A model generated the notes under the pieces. It worked only from the letters and a program-made list of their open reading frames with translations. It did no database searches and was not told the DNA's origin. From Agrococcus carbonis (GTDB taxonomy: Bacteria; Actinomycetota; Actinomycetes; Actinomycetales; Microbacteriaceae): a stretch of 64,000 bases of DNA. The position numbers and the translations under genes were made by a program. The stretch spans positions 2,356,001-2,420,000 of the forward strand of contig NZ_LT629734.1 of the NCBI RefSeq assembly GCF_900104705.1. The letters run 5' to 3'. How positions within the stretch are numbered: the first letter of the stretch is position 1; every line of letters starts with the position of its first letter. Below are positions 46,203-57,128 of the stretch, one piece after another.

Positions 46203-47087
46203 ATGGGAGCCCAGCTCCGGGTCTATACGCAGAAGATCAAGTCTGCGCAGTCGACCAAGAAGATCACGAAGGCGATGGAGCTCATCGCTGCATCGCGCAT
46301 CCAGAAGGCACTGGTCCGCGTCAAGGCGTCGAACCCGTACGCCCGAGCACTCACGCGCGCGGTGAGCGCGGTCGCCACGTACTCCAACGAGGCGCACCCG
46401 CTCACCGTGGAGCGCGATGAGCTCAAGCGGGCGGCGATCGTCATCCTGACGAGCGACCGCGGCCTCGCCGGCGCGTTCAACTCGCAGATCATCCGCGAGG
46501 CGGGCGAGCTGCGGGCGAAGCTCGAGGCGGAGGGCAAGGAGGTCGACCACTACCTGGTCGGCAACAAGGCCGTCGGCTACTTCAAGTTCCGCCAGCGGCC
46601 CTACGTCAAGGAGTGGACGGGCATCTCGGACGCCCCGACGCCCGAGGTGGCGCAGGAGATCGCCGAGGCCGTGCTCGAGGCCTACGTCTCCGAGCAGGTC
46701 GACGAGATCCACGTCGTCTACAACCGCTTCGTCAGCATGATGACGCAGGACCCGACGACCGTGCGGCTGCTGCCGCTCGAGGTCGTGGAGGCCGAGGATG
46801 CCAGCACCGCTGAGCACCTGCCGCTCTACGAGTTCGAGCCGGAGCCCGCGCAGGTGCTCGACGCCCTGCTGCCGGTCTACGTCGAGAGCCGCATCTTCAA
46901 CGCCCTCCTGCAGTCGGCCGCCGCGAAGCAGGCAGCCACGCAGAAGGCGATGAAGTCGGCCTCCGACAACGCCGACAAGCTCATCACCGACTACACCCGC
47001 CTGCGCAACAACGCGCGCCAGGCCGAGATCACGACGCAGATCTCCGAGATCGTGGGCGGCGCGGACGCCCTCGCCTCGGCGAAGTAG
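46203..47087 (+). CDS. atpG: ATP synthase subunit gamma
   Basis: A 294-residue rotor subunit. The N-terminal [29 protein letters not shown] helix and the C-terminal [20 protein letters not shown] are the family's conserved ends. GAGGAGG precedes ATG 46203. Confidence 0.96.
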   Translation: MGAQLRVYTQKIKSAQSTKKITKAMELIAASRIQKALVRVKASNPYARALTRAVSAVATYSNEAHPLTVERDELKRAAIVILTSDRGLAGAFNSQIIREAGELRAKLEAEGKEVDHYLVGNKAVGYFKFRQRPYVKEWTGISDAPTPEVAQEIAEAVLEAYVSEQVDEIHVVYNRFVSMMTQDPTTVRLLPLEVVEAEDASTAEHLPLYEFEPEPAQVLDALLPVYVESRIFNALLQSAAAKQAATQKAMKSASDNADKLITDYTRLRNNARQAEITTQISEIVGGADALASAK

Positions 47088-48571
<1,484 letters not shown>

Positions 48572-48572
<1 letters not shown>

Positions 48573-48832
48573 TGGCTCTGACCGTCAGCATCGTGTCGGC
48601 GGCCGAAGAGGTCTGGACGGGCGAGGCCACCCAGGTCATCGCGAAGACCGTCGAGGGCGAGATCGGCATCTTGAAGGGCCACGAGCCGGTGCTCGCGGTG
48701 CTCGCCGACGAGGGCCAGGTGCGCGTCACCGACGCCTCGGGCACGGTGCACACGGTCGAGGCGGCCGACGGCTTCCTCTCGGTCGACCACGACCGCGTCG
48801 AGATCGTCGCGCGGAACGCCAAGCTCGCGTGA
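48572..48832 (+). CDS. atpC: ATP synthase subunit epsilon
   Basis: An 86-residue subunit with only the N-terminal beta-sandwich (GEIGILKGHEPVLAVL); the C-terminal helical hairpin of the longer E. coli form is absent, as in other actinobacteria. ATG 48572 overlaps the atpD stop (TGATG), and its stop overlaps yaaA. Confidence 0.95.
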
Positions 48833-49551
48833 TCGTCCTCCTGCCGCCCAGCGAGACGAAGGCGGCAGGCGGGACGGGCGCCAGCCTCACGACGGCCGGC
48901 CTGGGATATCCCGGGCTGGCCGTCGCCCGTTCCCGGGCACTGGCTGCGCTCGACCGCCTGGTCGCCGCGGGGCAGGACGTCTCGACGCCCGCCAAGGCTC
49001 GCGCCGCCGCCGACAACGCGGCCGTCCGCACGTCGCCGACGATGCCCGCCGTCGAGCGCTACACGGGTGTGCTCTACGACGCGCTCGACGCCGGCTCGCT
49101 CGCGCCGGCCGCGCGGCGCTGGGTCGACGAGCACGTCGTGATCCAGTCGGCGCTGCTCGGGTTCGTGCGCGCCGGCGACCTCATCCCGGCCTACAAGGTC
49201 TCCGAGCACTCGAAGCTGCCGGGCGAGCGGATGCGCGAACTCTGGGCGCACGCGGGCGACGAGCTCTCGGGCTTCGCGCTCGACCTGCGGTCGAAGGCCT
49301 ACGCGCAGCTCGCGCCGGTCGCGGGCGCCGTGCCCGTCGAGATCGTCTCGCCCGAGGGCAAGGCGCTCAACCACTGGAACAAGGCGGGCAAGGGCGCGTT
49401 CGTGCGCGCGCTCGCCGAGTCCGGCGCAGAGGCAGGGTCGGCGGATGCGCTCGTCGCGTGGGCCGCGGAGGCCTCGGTGCCCCTCACGCGCACCGACGCC
49501 GGCCTGCGGCTCGTCGTGCAGGACCCGCGACTGGCGGCCGCCACTCGCTGA
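48829..49551 (+). CDS. yaaA: YaaA-family peroxide stress protein
   Basis: A 240-residue protein of the DUF328/YaaA family, beginning VIVLLPPSETK, with VERYTGVLYDAL, SALLGFVRAGDLIPAYKVS, DLRSKAYAQLAPV and NHWNKAGKGAFVRAL. YaaA lowers free iron damage under peroxide stress in E. coli and binds DNA; here the role is inferred. GTG 48829 overlaps the atpC stop by four bases, so it is the last gene of the atp transcript, closed by hairpin repeats. Confidence 0.92.
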   Translation: MIVLLPPSETKAAGGTGASLTTAGLGYPGLAVARSRALAALDRLVAAGQDVSTPAKARAAADNAAVRTSPTMPAVERYTGVLYDALDAGSLAPAARRWVDEHVVIQSALLGFVRAGDLIPAYKVSEHSKLPGERMRELWAHAGDELSGFALDLRSKAYAQLAPVAGAVPVEIVSPEGKALNHWNKAGKGAFVRALAESGAEAGSADALVAWAAEASVPLTRTDAGLRLVVQDPRLAAATR

Positions 49552-49562
49552 CCCCGGCCCTC

Positions 49563-49672
49563 TCGTCGGTCGAGGAGCGCCCGGCCGGAGGCCGGACGCG
49601 TCACGAGACCCCGGCCGGAGGCCGGACGCGTCACGAGACCCCGGCCGCAGGCCGGACCCGTCCCCTCCGAGA
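49563..49672. repeat. Dispersed hairpin repeat locus 6 (one full type-A copy plus tandem partial copies)
   Basis: Full copy 49563-49609 (TCGTCGGTCGAGGAGCGC, stem GGCC-GGA-GGCC, ACGCGTCACGAGACC), then two further partial units repeating CCGGCCGGAGGCCGGACGCG. It fills the gap after yaaA at the end of the ATP synthase operon. Confidence 0.8.
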
Positions 49673-49711
49673 CCCAGCCGCCACCCACGCATCCGCCCCT
49701 ACCATCGGAGG

Positions 49712-51351
49712 ATGCCGAAGCCTCAGCCCGACCCCATCGCGGCAGCGGCCGCCGACTACGGCTGGGAGCAGCTGCGGGAGGGCCAGCGCGAGGCGGTCGA
49801 GCTCGTGCTCGCCGGCCACGACGTGCTCGCGGTCATGCCGACCGGCTACGGCAAGTCGGCGATCTACCAGCTCGCGGGCCGGCTCACCGATCGGGCGACG
49901 ATCGTCGTCTCGCCCCTCATCGCGCTGCAGCGCGACCAGGTCGAGCAGCTCGACGAGCTCGGCGCCGACGGCGCCGTCGCGGTCAACTCCTCGCAGCGCG
50001 TCGCCGAGAACCGCGAGGCGTGGGAGGAGCTCGAGGCAGGCGACGCGGAGTTCGTCTTCCTCGCGCCCGAGCAGCTCGCGCGAGACGACGTCATCGAGCG
50101 GCTGCGAGCGCTGCGTCCCTCGCTCGTCGTGGTCGACGAGGCGCACTGCGTCTCGGCGTGGGGCCACGACTTCCGCCCCGACTACCTGCGGCTCGGCCAC
50201 GTGATCGAGGCGCTCGGGCACCCGACGACGATCGCGCTCACCGCGACCGCCGCGCCGCCCGTGCGCGACGAGATCGTCGAGCGGCTGCGGATGCGCGACG
50301 CGCGGCAGGTCGTGCGCGGGTTCGACCGGCCCAACATCTTCCTCGAGGCGCACCGCGAGCACGACGACGACGATCGCCGCCGCGCGATCGTCGCGCGGGC
50401 CGCCGCCGAGGCGAAGCCCGGCCTCGTCTACGTCGCGACGCGCAAGGAGGCCGAGCGCGTCGCCGAGGCGCTGCGCGAGGCCGGCATGGCGGCCGAGGTC
50501 TACCACGCCGGCATGGCGCGAGCCGAGCGCGAGCGGGTGCACGAGGCGTTCACGGATGGGTCGGCCGAGGTCGTGGCGGCGACCTCGGCGTTCGGGATGG
50601 GCATCGACAAGGCCGACGTGCGGTTCGTGCTGCACGCGGCACCGCCCGACTCGCCCGACTCGTACTACCAGGAGATCGGCCGCGCCGGCCGGGACGGAGA
50701 GCCCGCGCTCGCCGCGCTCTACTTCCGCCAGGAGGACTTCGGCCTCCACCGCTTCCGCACGGCGGCACGGCCGACACCGAGATGCTCACCAAGGTCGCCG
50801 AGCGCGTGCGGCGCGCGAAGCAGCCGGTGCCGCCGCAGCGGCTGCGCACGCGCCTGGACGTCGGGGCGACCCGGCTCACGGCCGCCGTCAACCTGCTCGA
50901 GCAGGCCGGCGCGATCGAGACGACGGACGAGGGCGAGCTCGTCTGGCGAGAGGGGACCGTCGCGCCAGCGGTGGAGGAGGCCGCGCGGCTCGCCGAGGCG
51001 CGTCGCCGCGTCGACCGCTCGCGGGGCGACATGATGCGCGGCTACGCCGAGACCTCGGGCTGCCGCCGCCGCTTCCTGCTCGGCTACTTCGGCGAGGAGC
51101 TGCCCGAGCTGTGCGGTGCGTGCGACACGTGCCGCAGCGGCGCGGCCGCGCGCGCCCTCGAGGAGCGCGAGGAGAGCGACCGCGTGGAGGGCGACTGGCC
51201 GGTGGGCGCCGAGGTGCGCCACGAGGCCTGGGGCGACGGGAGCGTCGTCAGCGACGACGGCGACCGCATCACGGTGCTCTTCGACGAGGCCGGCTATCGC
51301 ACGCTCTCGCTCGAGGCCGTCGCCGAGACGGGCGTGCTCACGCGCCGCTGA
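49712..51351 (+). pseudogene. recQ: RecQ-family DNA helicase gene with a single-base frameshift
   Basis: The first frame (49712 to about 50761) has Walker A MPTGYGKSAIYQ, the DEAH box VVDEAHCVSAWGHDF, ALTATAAPP, AFGMGIDKADVRFV and QEIGRAGRDGEP. At about 50759-50766 the frame must shift by one base: adding one G in ACGGCGGC would read RTGGTADTE and continue into the second frame, which carries the zinc site (RRRFLLGYFGEELPELCGACDTC) and a C-terminal SH3-like segment. The joined product would be about 546 residues, normal for actinobacterial RecQ. It is either a recent mutation or a sequencing error in a G run. TACCAT (49700-49705) ends six bases before ATG 49712. Confidence 0.85.
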
Positions 51352-51434
51352 CCCGGGGGAGCGGCAGCCCCGGGCCGCGGCACCGTGCCGCACCGCGAGG
51401 CGCGCCGACGCATCCGCGCGCCTAGCATCGAGCC

Positions 51435-51764
51435 ATGACGAACCGGCCCGAGACGCTCGAGCGGATCCGCGCGGCGTTCGAGCCGCTGCCGATCCGGCTG
51501 CAGCCGATGTTCGGGGAGCAGGCGATCTACTGCGACGACCGCATCTTCGGGTTCGTCTGCGACGACACGCTGCTGCTCAAGCTCGTGCCCGAGGCGCAGG
51601 AGCTCACCGCGCACCTGGCTCGCGGCGAGGCGTACCCCGGGTCGAAGCCGTACGGCATCGTGGACGACGACGCGATGGACGACGTCGACTGGCTGCACGA
51701 GGTGGCGCAGACGATCGCGGCGACGCAGCCGCACAAGCCCAAGCGCCCGCCCCGGGCGAGGTGA
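51435..51764 (+). CDS. TfoX N-terminal domain protein
   Basis: A 109-residue protein of the TfoX/Sxy N-terminal family: LQPMFGEQAIYCDDRIFGFVCDDTLLLKL and EAYPGSKPYGIVDDDAMDD. In Haemophilus, TfoX activates competence genes; in actinobacteria the stand-alone N-terminal domain has no known role. TAGCAT (51423-51428) ends six bases before ATG 51435, a leaderless layout. Confidence 0.85.
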   Translation: MTNRPETLERIRAAFEPLPIRLQPMFGEQAIYCDDRIFGFVCDDTLLLKLVPEAQELTAHLARGEAYPGSKPYGIVDDDAMDDVDWLHEVAQTIAATQPHKPKRPPRAR

Positions 51765-51791
51765 CAGCCGCGCGTCGATAGCCTGGACGGC

Positions 51792-52745
51792 ATGACGCGC
51801 ACGCTCGGAACCAGCTCGATCGAGGTCTCGCCCATCGGCCTCGGATGCAACAACTTCGGCCGCAAGGGCACCCGCACCGAGGACCAGGCGGGCACGGACG
51901 CCGTCATCCACGCCGCGATCGACCACGGCATCACGCTGTTCGACACCGCCGACATCTACGGCAACCCCGCCACGACCTCGGAGACGCTCATGGGCGTCGC
52001 GCTCGCGAAGGCGGGCAGCGCCGCGCGCGACAAGGTCGTGCTCGCGACGAAGTGGGGCCACCAGGATCTGCTGATCGAGGGCACCGAGGCGTGGGGCGCG
52101 AAGGGCGCGCGCCCCTACATCCGCAAGGCCGTCGAGGCGTCGCTGCGCCGCCTGCAGACCGACCGCATCGACCTCTACCAGCTGCACACGCCCGACCCGG
52201 CCACGCCGATCGAGGAGACGGTGCGGGCGCTCGACGAGCTCGTCGCCGAGGGCAAGATCCGCGCCTACGGCCACTCGAACTTCAGCGCCGAGCAGATCGC
52301 CGCCGCCGCCGAGGTCGAGACCCCGAACGGCTTCGTCTCGGCGCAGGACGAGTACTCGCTCGTCGCCCGCGGGGTCGAGCGCGAGGTGCTGCCGGCGGTG
52401 CTCGAGGTCGGCATCGGCTTCCTGCCCTACTTCCCGCTCGCGAACGGCCTGCTCTCGGGCAAGTACTCGGGCGGCAGCGGCCCGGCCGACGCACGCCTCA
52501 CGAAGCTCAAGCCGCAGCTGCTCGAGCAGGCCGACTGGACGCGCATCGCCGAGTACGAGCGGATCGCGACCGACGCCGGCCGCACGATGCTCGAGGCGAC
52601 CTTCCAGTGGCTGCTCGCGCAGCCGGCGGTGACGAGCGTCATCGCGGGCGCGACGCGTCCCGAGCAGGTCGCGCAGAACGCTGCGGCCGGCGAGGGCACC
52701 CTCGACGCCGCGACGGTCGAGGAGATCTCGGGGCTGTTCGCCTGA
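51792..52745 (+). CDS. Aldo/keto reductase
   Basis: A 317-residue NADPH-dependent barrel enzyme. The AKR pattern is clear: ITLFDTADIYGNPATTSE (catalytic Asp and Tyr), VLATKWGH (catalytic Lys), DRIDLYQLHTPD and the C-terminal SVIAGATRPEQV cofactor site. The substrate is unknown. TAGCCT (51779-51784) ends seven bases before ATG 51792. Hairpin repeats follow the stop. Confidence 0.93.
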   Translation: MTRTLGTSSIEVSPIGLGCNNFGRKGTRTEDQAGTDAVIHAAIDHGITLFDTADIYGNPATTSETLMGVALAKAGSAARDKVVLATKWGHQDLLIEGTEAWGAKGARPYIRKAVEASLRRLQTDRIDLYQLHTPDPATPIEETVRALDELVAEGKIRAYGHSNFSAEQIAAAAEVETPNGFVSAQDEYSLVARGVEREVLPAVLEVGIGFLPYFPLANGLLSGKYSGGSGPADARLTKLKPQLLEQADWTRIAEYERIATDAGRTMLEATFQWLLAQPAVTSVIAGATRPEQVAQNAAAGEGTLDAATVEEISGLFA

Positions 52746-52875
52746 TCTCGTGACGCGGGCGCCTGCGGCGCGCGCTCCTCGATCAGCGGGGGTGACGCGT
52801 GCGCCTGCGGCGCGCGCTCCTCGATCGACGGGGTGACGCGTGCGCCTGCGGCGCGCGCTCCTCGATCGACGGGGC
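52745..52875. repeat. Dispersed hairpin repeat locus 7 (three tandem type-A copies)
   Basis: Three copies, each GTGACGCG, stem GCGCC-TGC-GGCGC, then GCTCCTCGATCGACGGGG-like, arranged head to tail. They lie between the convergent aldo/keto reductase and gamma-glutamyltransferase-family genes. Confidence 0.85.
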
Positions 52876-52886
52876 GGCTGCTGACG

Positions 52887-54671
52887 TCAGCGCAGCGCTG
52901 CGTAGCCCTGCTCGCCGCGCGCGTTCGAGGCCGCGCGGATCGTGGGTCCATCCCCGGGCAGGCCCGGCTCGTGGGAGGCGAACGAGAGGCGTCCGAGCGA
53001 CCAGGGACCCGCATCCGTCACCCGGTGGCCGCGGCGGCGCAGCTCGGCGATCGTCGATTCCCCGAGCCGCGACTCGACGTGCAGGCCGCCGGGCTCCCAC
53101 ACGCGCGGGTCGAACGACGACACGAGGTGCGTGATGTGCCACGAGGGCGCGTCGATCGCGGCCTGCGGCGTGCGCCCGAGCACCCGCATCGCGAGCAGCA
53201 TGGTCAGCTGCCACTGGTCCTGCTGGTCGCCGCCGGGCGTGCCGAGCGCGGCGGCCGCGCCGTCGTCGTCGACGAGCATCGTCGGCGAGAGCGTCGTGCG
53301 GGGGCGGATGCGCGGGGCGAGGCTCGTGGTGAGGTCCGGTTCGAGCCACAGCATCTGGGCGCGCGTGCCGAGGCAGAAGCCGAGCTCGGCGATCGCGGGG
53401 CTCGACTGCAGCCAGCCGCCCGATGGGGTCGCCGAGATGACGAGGCCGTCGCGGTCGACGACGTCGATGTGGCACGTGTCGCCGCGGGTCGGCTCGCCCG
53501 TGCCGGCGGCGGATGCGGTGGCCGTGCCGGTGCCGACCGGCCCGACCCCCGGGCCCTCGGCGAGCGCGTCGACGGCGCCCACGCGCGGCAGGCGCGGCTC
53601 GCCGCGGAGCGCGCCCGGCCGCAGCTCGAGCGACGCCGACTCGCCGATCAGGGCGCGCCGCTCGGCGAGGTAGCCGGGCTCGAGCAGGCGGGTGAGGTCG
53701 GCGCCGTCGCCGAACCAGGCGTCGCGGTCGGCGAAGGCGAGCTTGGCCGCCTCGACGGCCGCGTGCACGAGGTCGGCGTCGAACGCGTCGGCGCGCTCCG
53801 GCAGCAGCGGCTCGAGCATGCCGAGCTGGGCCAGCAGCGCGGGCCCCTGCGTCCACGCCCCCGCCTTGTGCACGGTCGTGCCGCGCCAGGGGAGCGACAT
53901 CGTCTCCTCCCAGTTCGGGCGCCACCCGGCGAGGTCGTCGCCCGTCAGCAGCCCCGCGTGCGCGTCGCCCGAGGAGTCCATGACGGGCTGGCGCGCGTGC
54001 CGGTCGATCGCCTCGGCGACGAAGCCCTCGCTCCACGCAGCGATCGCGGCATCGCACGCGGCGTCGCGCCCGAGGCCGCGGCCGGCATCGGCGAGGCGGC
54101 GGTAGGTCTCGGCGAGCGCCGGGTTGCGGATCGTCGCCCACGCCTCGGGCTCCGGGTCGGCCCAGAGCGCCGCCGACGCGGCCCAGTGCTCGCGGAAGAA
54201 GGCCGCCCGACCGGCGATCGTGCGCGCGACCCGCGGCAGCACGCGATGCCCGCGGTCGGCGAGCTCGATCGCGAACTCGAGCACGTCGGCCGGCGCCCAG
54301 GTGCCGTGGTCGCGCAGCAGCGTGAGCCACGCGGGCACGGCGCCGGGCACCACCGCCGCGAGCAGGCCGGTGCCCGGGATGTGCTCGACGCCCTCGGCGC
54401 GCATCCGCTCGATCGTGGCCGCCGCGGGGGTCACGCCCTGGCCGCTCAGCACGCGCGGCGCCTGGCCGGGCACCCGGACGATGAGGGGGAGATCGCCGCC
54501 GGGACCGTTGAGGTGGGGCTCGACGACGTGCAGCACGAAGCCCGCCGCGACCGCCGCATCCGCCGCGTTGCCGCCGCGCTCGAGCACGGCCATGCCGCTC
54601 GAGGAGGCGAGCCAGTGCGTCGAGGCGACCGCGCCGAAGGAACCGGTGAGCTCGGGGCGTGTGCGCATCAT
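52887..54671 (-). CDS. Gamma-glutamyltransferase family protein
   Basis: A 594-residue Ntn-hydrolase. Self-cleavage would occur before the nucleophilic Thr in RGDTCHIDVVD (about residue 398); GGNAADAAVAAGFVLHVVEP, NGPGGDLPLIV and the small-subunit segments SPTMLVDD and LGTPGGDQQ support the family. No signal peptide is obvious, so it may be cytosolic; it may act on glutathione-like peptides or on gamma-glutamyl amides. TACCGT (minus strand, 54678-54683) ends six bases before ATG 54671, a leaderless layout. Confidence 0.9.
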   Translation of the reverse strand: MMRTRPELTGSFGAVASTHWLASSSGMAVLERGGNAADAAVAAGFVLHVVEPHLNGPGGDLPLIVRVPGQAPRVLSGQGVTPAAATIERMRAEGVEHIPGTGLLAAVVPGAVPAWLTLLRDHGTWAPADVLEFAIELADRGHRVLPRVARTIAGRAAFFREHWAASAALWADPEPEAWATIRNPALAETYRRLADAGRGLGRDAACDAAIAAWSEGFVAEAIDRHARQPVMDSSGDAHAGLLTGDDLAGWRPNWEETMSLPWRGTTVHKAGAWTQGPALLAQLGMLEPLLPERADAFDADLVHAAVEAAKLAFADRDAWFGDGADLTRLLEPGYLAERRALIGESASLELRPGALRGEPRLPRVGAVDALAEGPGVGPVGTGTATASAAGTGEPTRGDTCHIDVVDRDGLVISATPSGGWLQSSPAIAELGFCLGTRAQMLWLEPDLTTSLAPRIRPRTTLSPTMLVDDDGAAAALGTPGGDQQDQWQLTMLLAMRVLGRTPQAAIDAPSWHITHLVSSFDPRVWEPGGLHVESRLGESTIAELRRRGHRVTDAGPWSLGRLSFASHEPGLPGDGPTIRAASNARGEQGYAALR

Positions 54672-54703
54672 GCGGCCACGGTACCGGCGCAGCCTGCGCC
54701 CGC

Positions 54704-57028
54704 TCAGCGCCGGGCGAGCACCTGCTGGGCCGACCGGGCCGGGTCGAGGTCGAGCCGGCGCAGCAGCTGCGCGTTGAGCGCGACGACGACCGTCGACGCC
54801 GACATCAGCAGCGCCCCGACCGACATCGGCAGCACGAAGCCCACCGGCGCGAGCACGCCGGCCGCGAGCGGCACGGACAGCAGGTTGTAGCCCGCCGCCC
54901 ACCACAGGTTCTGCACCATCTTGCGCGCGCTCTCGCGCGAGAGCTCGACGACCGAGAGCACGCTCCGCGGGTCGGAGCTCGCGAGGATCACGTCGGCCGA
55001 CGCGATCGCGACGTCGGTGCCCGCGCCGATCGCGAGGCCGACGTCGGCGCGCGCGAGGGCGGGCGCGTCGTTGACGCCGTCGCCGACGAACGCGACGCGC
55101 CGGCCCTCCTCCTGCAGCCGCGCGACCTCGCGCTCCTTGTGCTCGGGGCGCACGTTCGCGGCGACCCGGTCGATGCCGAGCTCGCGCGCGACCGACTGCG
55201 CGACCGCCTCGGCGTCGCCCGTGACCATCGCGACCTCGACGCCGAGCGCGTGCAGCGCATCCACCGCCTCCCGCGACTCGGGGCGGATGCCGTCGGCGAG
55301 CCGCAGGGCGCCGGCGAGCGCGCCGTCGACGACGACGTGCAGCACGATCGCCCCCTCCGCGCGCCACTCGTCGAGCCCCGGCAGCCCCTCGAGCCCCTCC
55401 TCCTCGAGCATGTGGGGGCCGCCGACGCGCACGCCCGCCCCTTCGACGCGCGCGGTCACGCCGACCGCAGGGGAGGAGGCGAAGTCGGATGCGTCGGGCA
55501 CGCCGAGGCGCGCGTCGTCGGCCGCGCGCACGATCGCGCGCGCGAGCGGGTGCTCGCTCGGCGCCTCGGCGGCGGCCGCGAGCGCGAGCAGCCGGTCGGC
55601 GTCGCCCGCGACGGGTCCGCGCTCGGCGGGCCGGGCCTCGAGGACGACGGGCTCGCCCGCGGTGAGGGTGCCGGTCTTGTCGAACAGCACGACGTCGACC
55701 TGCCGCATCGTCTCGAGCGCGAGGCGGTCGGCGATGAGCACGCCGCCGCGCGCCGCCCGCTCGGTCGCGATCGACACGACGAGGGGGATCGCGAGGCCGA
55801 GCGCGTGCGGGCACGCGATGACGAGCACGGTGACGGCGCGCACGACCGCGTCGTCGGGCATCCCGACGAGCGTCCACGCGGCCGCGGTGATCGCAGCGGC
55901 GACGAGCGCGAACCAGAAGAGCCAGCCGGCCGCGCGGTCGGCGAGGCGCTGGGCCTTCGACGTCGAGGCCTGCGCGTCGGCGACGAGGCGGCGGATGCCG
56001 GCGAGCGCGGTCTCGTCGCCCACGGCGTCGACGCGCACGCGCAGCCCCGAGTCGGTCGCGACGGTGCCGGCGACGACGCGGTCGCCGACGCCGCGCGCGA
56101 CGGGCCGCGACTCGCCCGTGATCATCGACTCGTCGAGGCTCGCGGCCCCGTCGACCACGACCCCGTCGGCGGGCACGCGGGAGCCGGGGCGGACGACGAC
56201 GAGGTCGTCGACGCGCAAGGCATCGGGCGCGACTCGCTCGGTGCCGCCGTCGACGACCCGCTCGGCCTCGTCGGGCAGCAGCGCCGCGAGCGAGTCGAGC
56301 GCCGACGAGGTCTGCGCGAGCGATCGCATCTCGATCCAGTGCCCGAGGAGCATGATGACGATGAGGAGCGCGAGCTCCCACCAGAAGTCGAGGTGGTGGT
56401 CGGCGAACCCGAGCGTCGACGCCCACGACGCGATGAACGCGACCGTGATGGCGAGCCCGATGAGCAGCATCATGCCGGGCTTGCGGGCGCGCAGCTCGTC
56501 GACTGCGCCGGTGAGGAACGGCCGGCCGCCGACCGCGTACATGACGGTGCCGAGCACGGGCGAGACCCACGCGAGTCCCGGCCACTGGGGCAGCGCGTAG
56601 CCGACGATCGACGCGAACATCCCGCTCAGCAGCACGGTGGGCACGGCGAGCGCGAGCATCCACCAGAACATGCGCCGGTAGACCGCGACGTGGTCCCCGT
56701 GGCCCGCGTGCCCGGCGTGCCCGGCGTGCCCGGCGTGGTCCGCGTGCGCGTTGTGGCCTGCGTGCTCGGCGTGGCCCGAGGGCGCGTCGTGCGCGACGTG
56801 GCCGGCGTGGCTCGCGTGCGCGTCGGGGTCGGCATGGCCCGCGTGCCCGGCGTGGCCGGTATGGCCCGCGTGGCCCGCGTGGTGCGTGTGCGCGGCGTGC
56901 GCTGCGTGGCCGGGGGGAGCCGTCGTGTCGCGCTCGGCGGTCGGGGACGCCTCGGCGACGTGCGCCCGATCGCCGCCGTCGGCCCGTCGGTCGTGCTCGT
57001 GCTCGTGGTCGTGCTCGGGGTGGCTCAT
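54704..57028 (-). CDS. copB: CopB-type P1B ATPase with very His-rich N-terminus
   Basis: A 774-residue metal pump. Instead of a CxxC domain it begins with about 117 residues holding about 30 histidines, mostly HAGHAGHAGHADHAG-type triplets. The transmembrane site is CPH (VIACPHALGLA, about residue 404), the mark of the P1B-3 (CopB, Cu2+/Ag+) group; DKTGT is near 451 and GDGVNDAPAL follows. ATG 57028 is chosen because a CsoR box lies at 57040-57056 and TATACG (minus strand, 57037-57042) ends eight bases upstream. Copper induction with copA and csoR-copZ is likely. Confidence 0.93.
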   Translation of the reverse strand: MSHPEHDHEHEHDRRADGGDRAHVAEASPTAERDTTAPPGHAAHAAHTHHAGHAGHTGHAGHAGHADPDAHASHAGHVAHDAPSGHAEHAGHNAHADHAGHAGHAGHAGHGDHVAVYRRMFWWMLALAVPTVLLSGMFASIVGYALPQWPGLAWVSPVLGTVMYAVGGRPFLTGAVDELRARKPGMMLLIGLAITVAFIASWASTLGFADHHLDFWWELALLIVIMLLGHWIEMRSLAQTSSALDSLAALLPDEAERVVDGGTERVAPDALRVDDLVVVRPGSRVPADGVVVDGAASLDESMITGESRPVARGVGDRVVAGTVATDSGLRVRVDAVGDETALAGIRRLVADAQASTSKAQRLADRAAGWLFWFALVAAAITAAAWTLVGMPDDAVVRAVTVLVIACPHALGLAIPLVVSIATERAARGGVLIADRLALETMRQVDVVLFDKTGTLTAGEPVVLEARPAERGPVAGDADRLLALAAAAEAPSEHPLARAIVRAADDARLGVPDASDFASSPAVGVTARVEGAGVRVGGPHMLEEEGLEGLPGLDEWRAEGAIVLHVVVDGALAGALRLADGIRPESREAVDALHALGVEVAMVTGDAEAVAQSVARELGIDRVAANVRPEHKEREVARLQEEGRRVAFVGDGVNDAPALARADVGLAIGAGTDVAIASADVILASSDPRSVLSVVELSRESARKMVQNLWWAAGYNLLSVPLAAGVLAPVGFVLPMSVGALLMSASTVVVALNAQLLRRLDLDPARSAQQVLARR

Positions 57029-57039
57029 GCCGCGAGCGT

Positions 57040-57056
57040 ATACCCCTGGGGGGTAT
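57040..57056. promoter_or_regulatory. CsoR operator of copB
   Basis: ATACCCC-N3-GGGGTAT, the same arms as the boxes at 8687-8703 and 9543-9559. It begins eleven bases upstream of the copB start and overlaps its -10 hexamer. Confidence 0.85.
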
Positions 57057-57128
57057 CCGGCAAGCCGTTCTCCACATCGCGGCCGGCGCTCGACGCGGGC
57101 GACGCCTCCGCTGCCGCACCCTGCGCCC

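Noticed and set aside
52745..52875. CRISPR-like appearance of the tandem repeats
   Set aside because: The units touch each other without spacers, are hairpins, and belong to the dispersed repeat family seen elsewhere.
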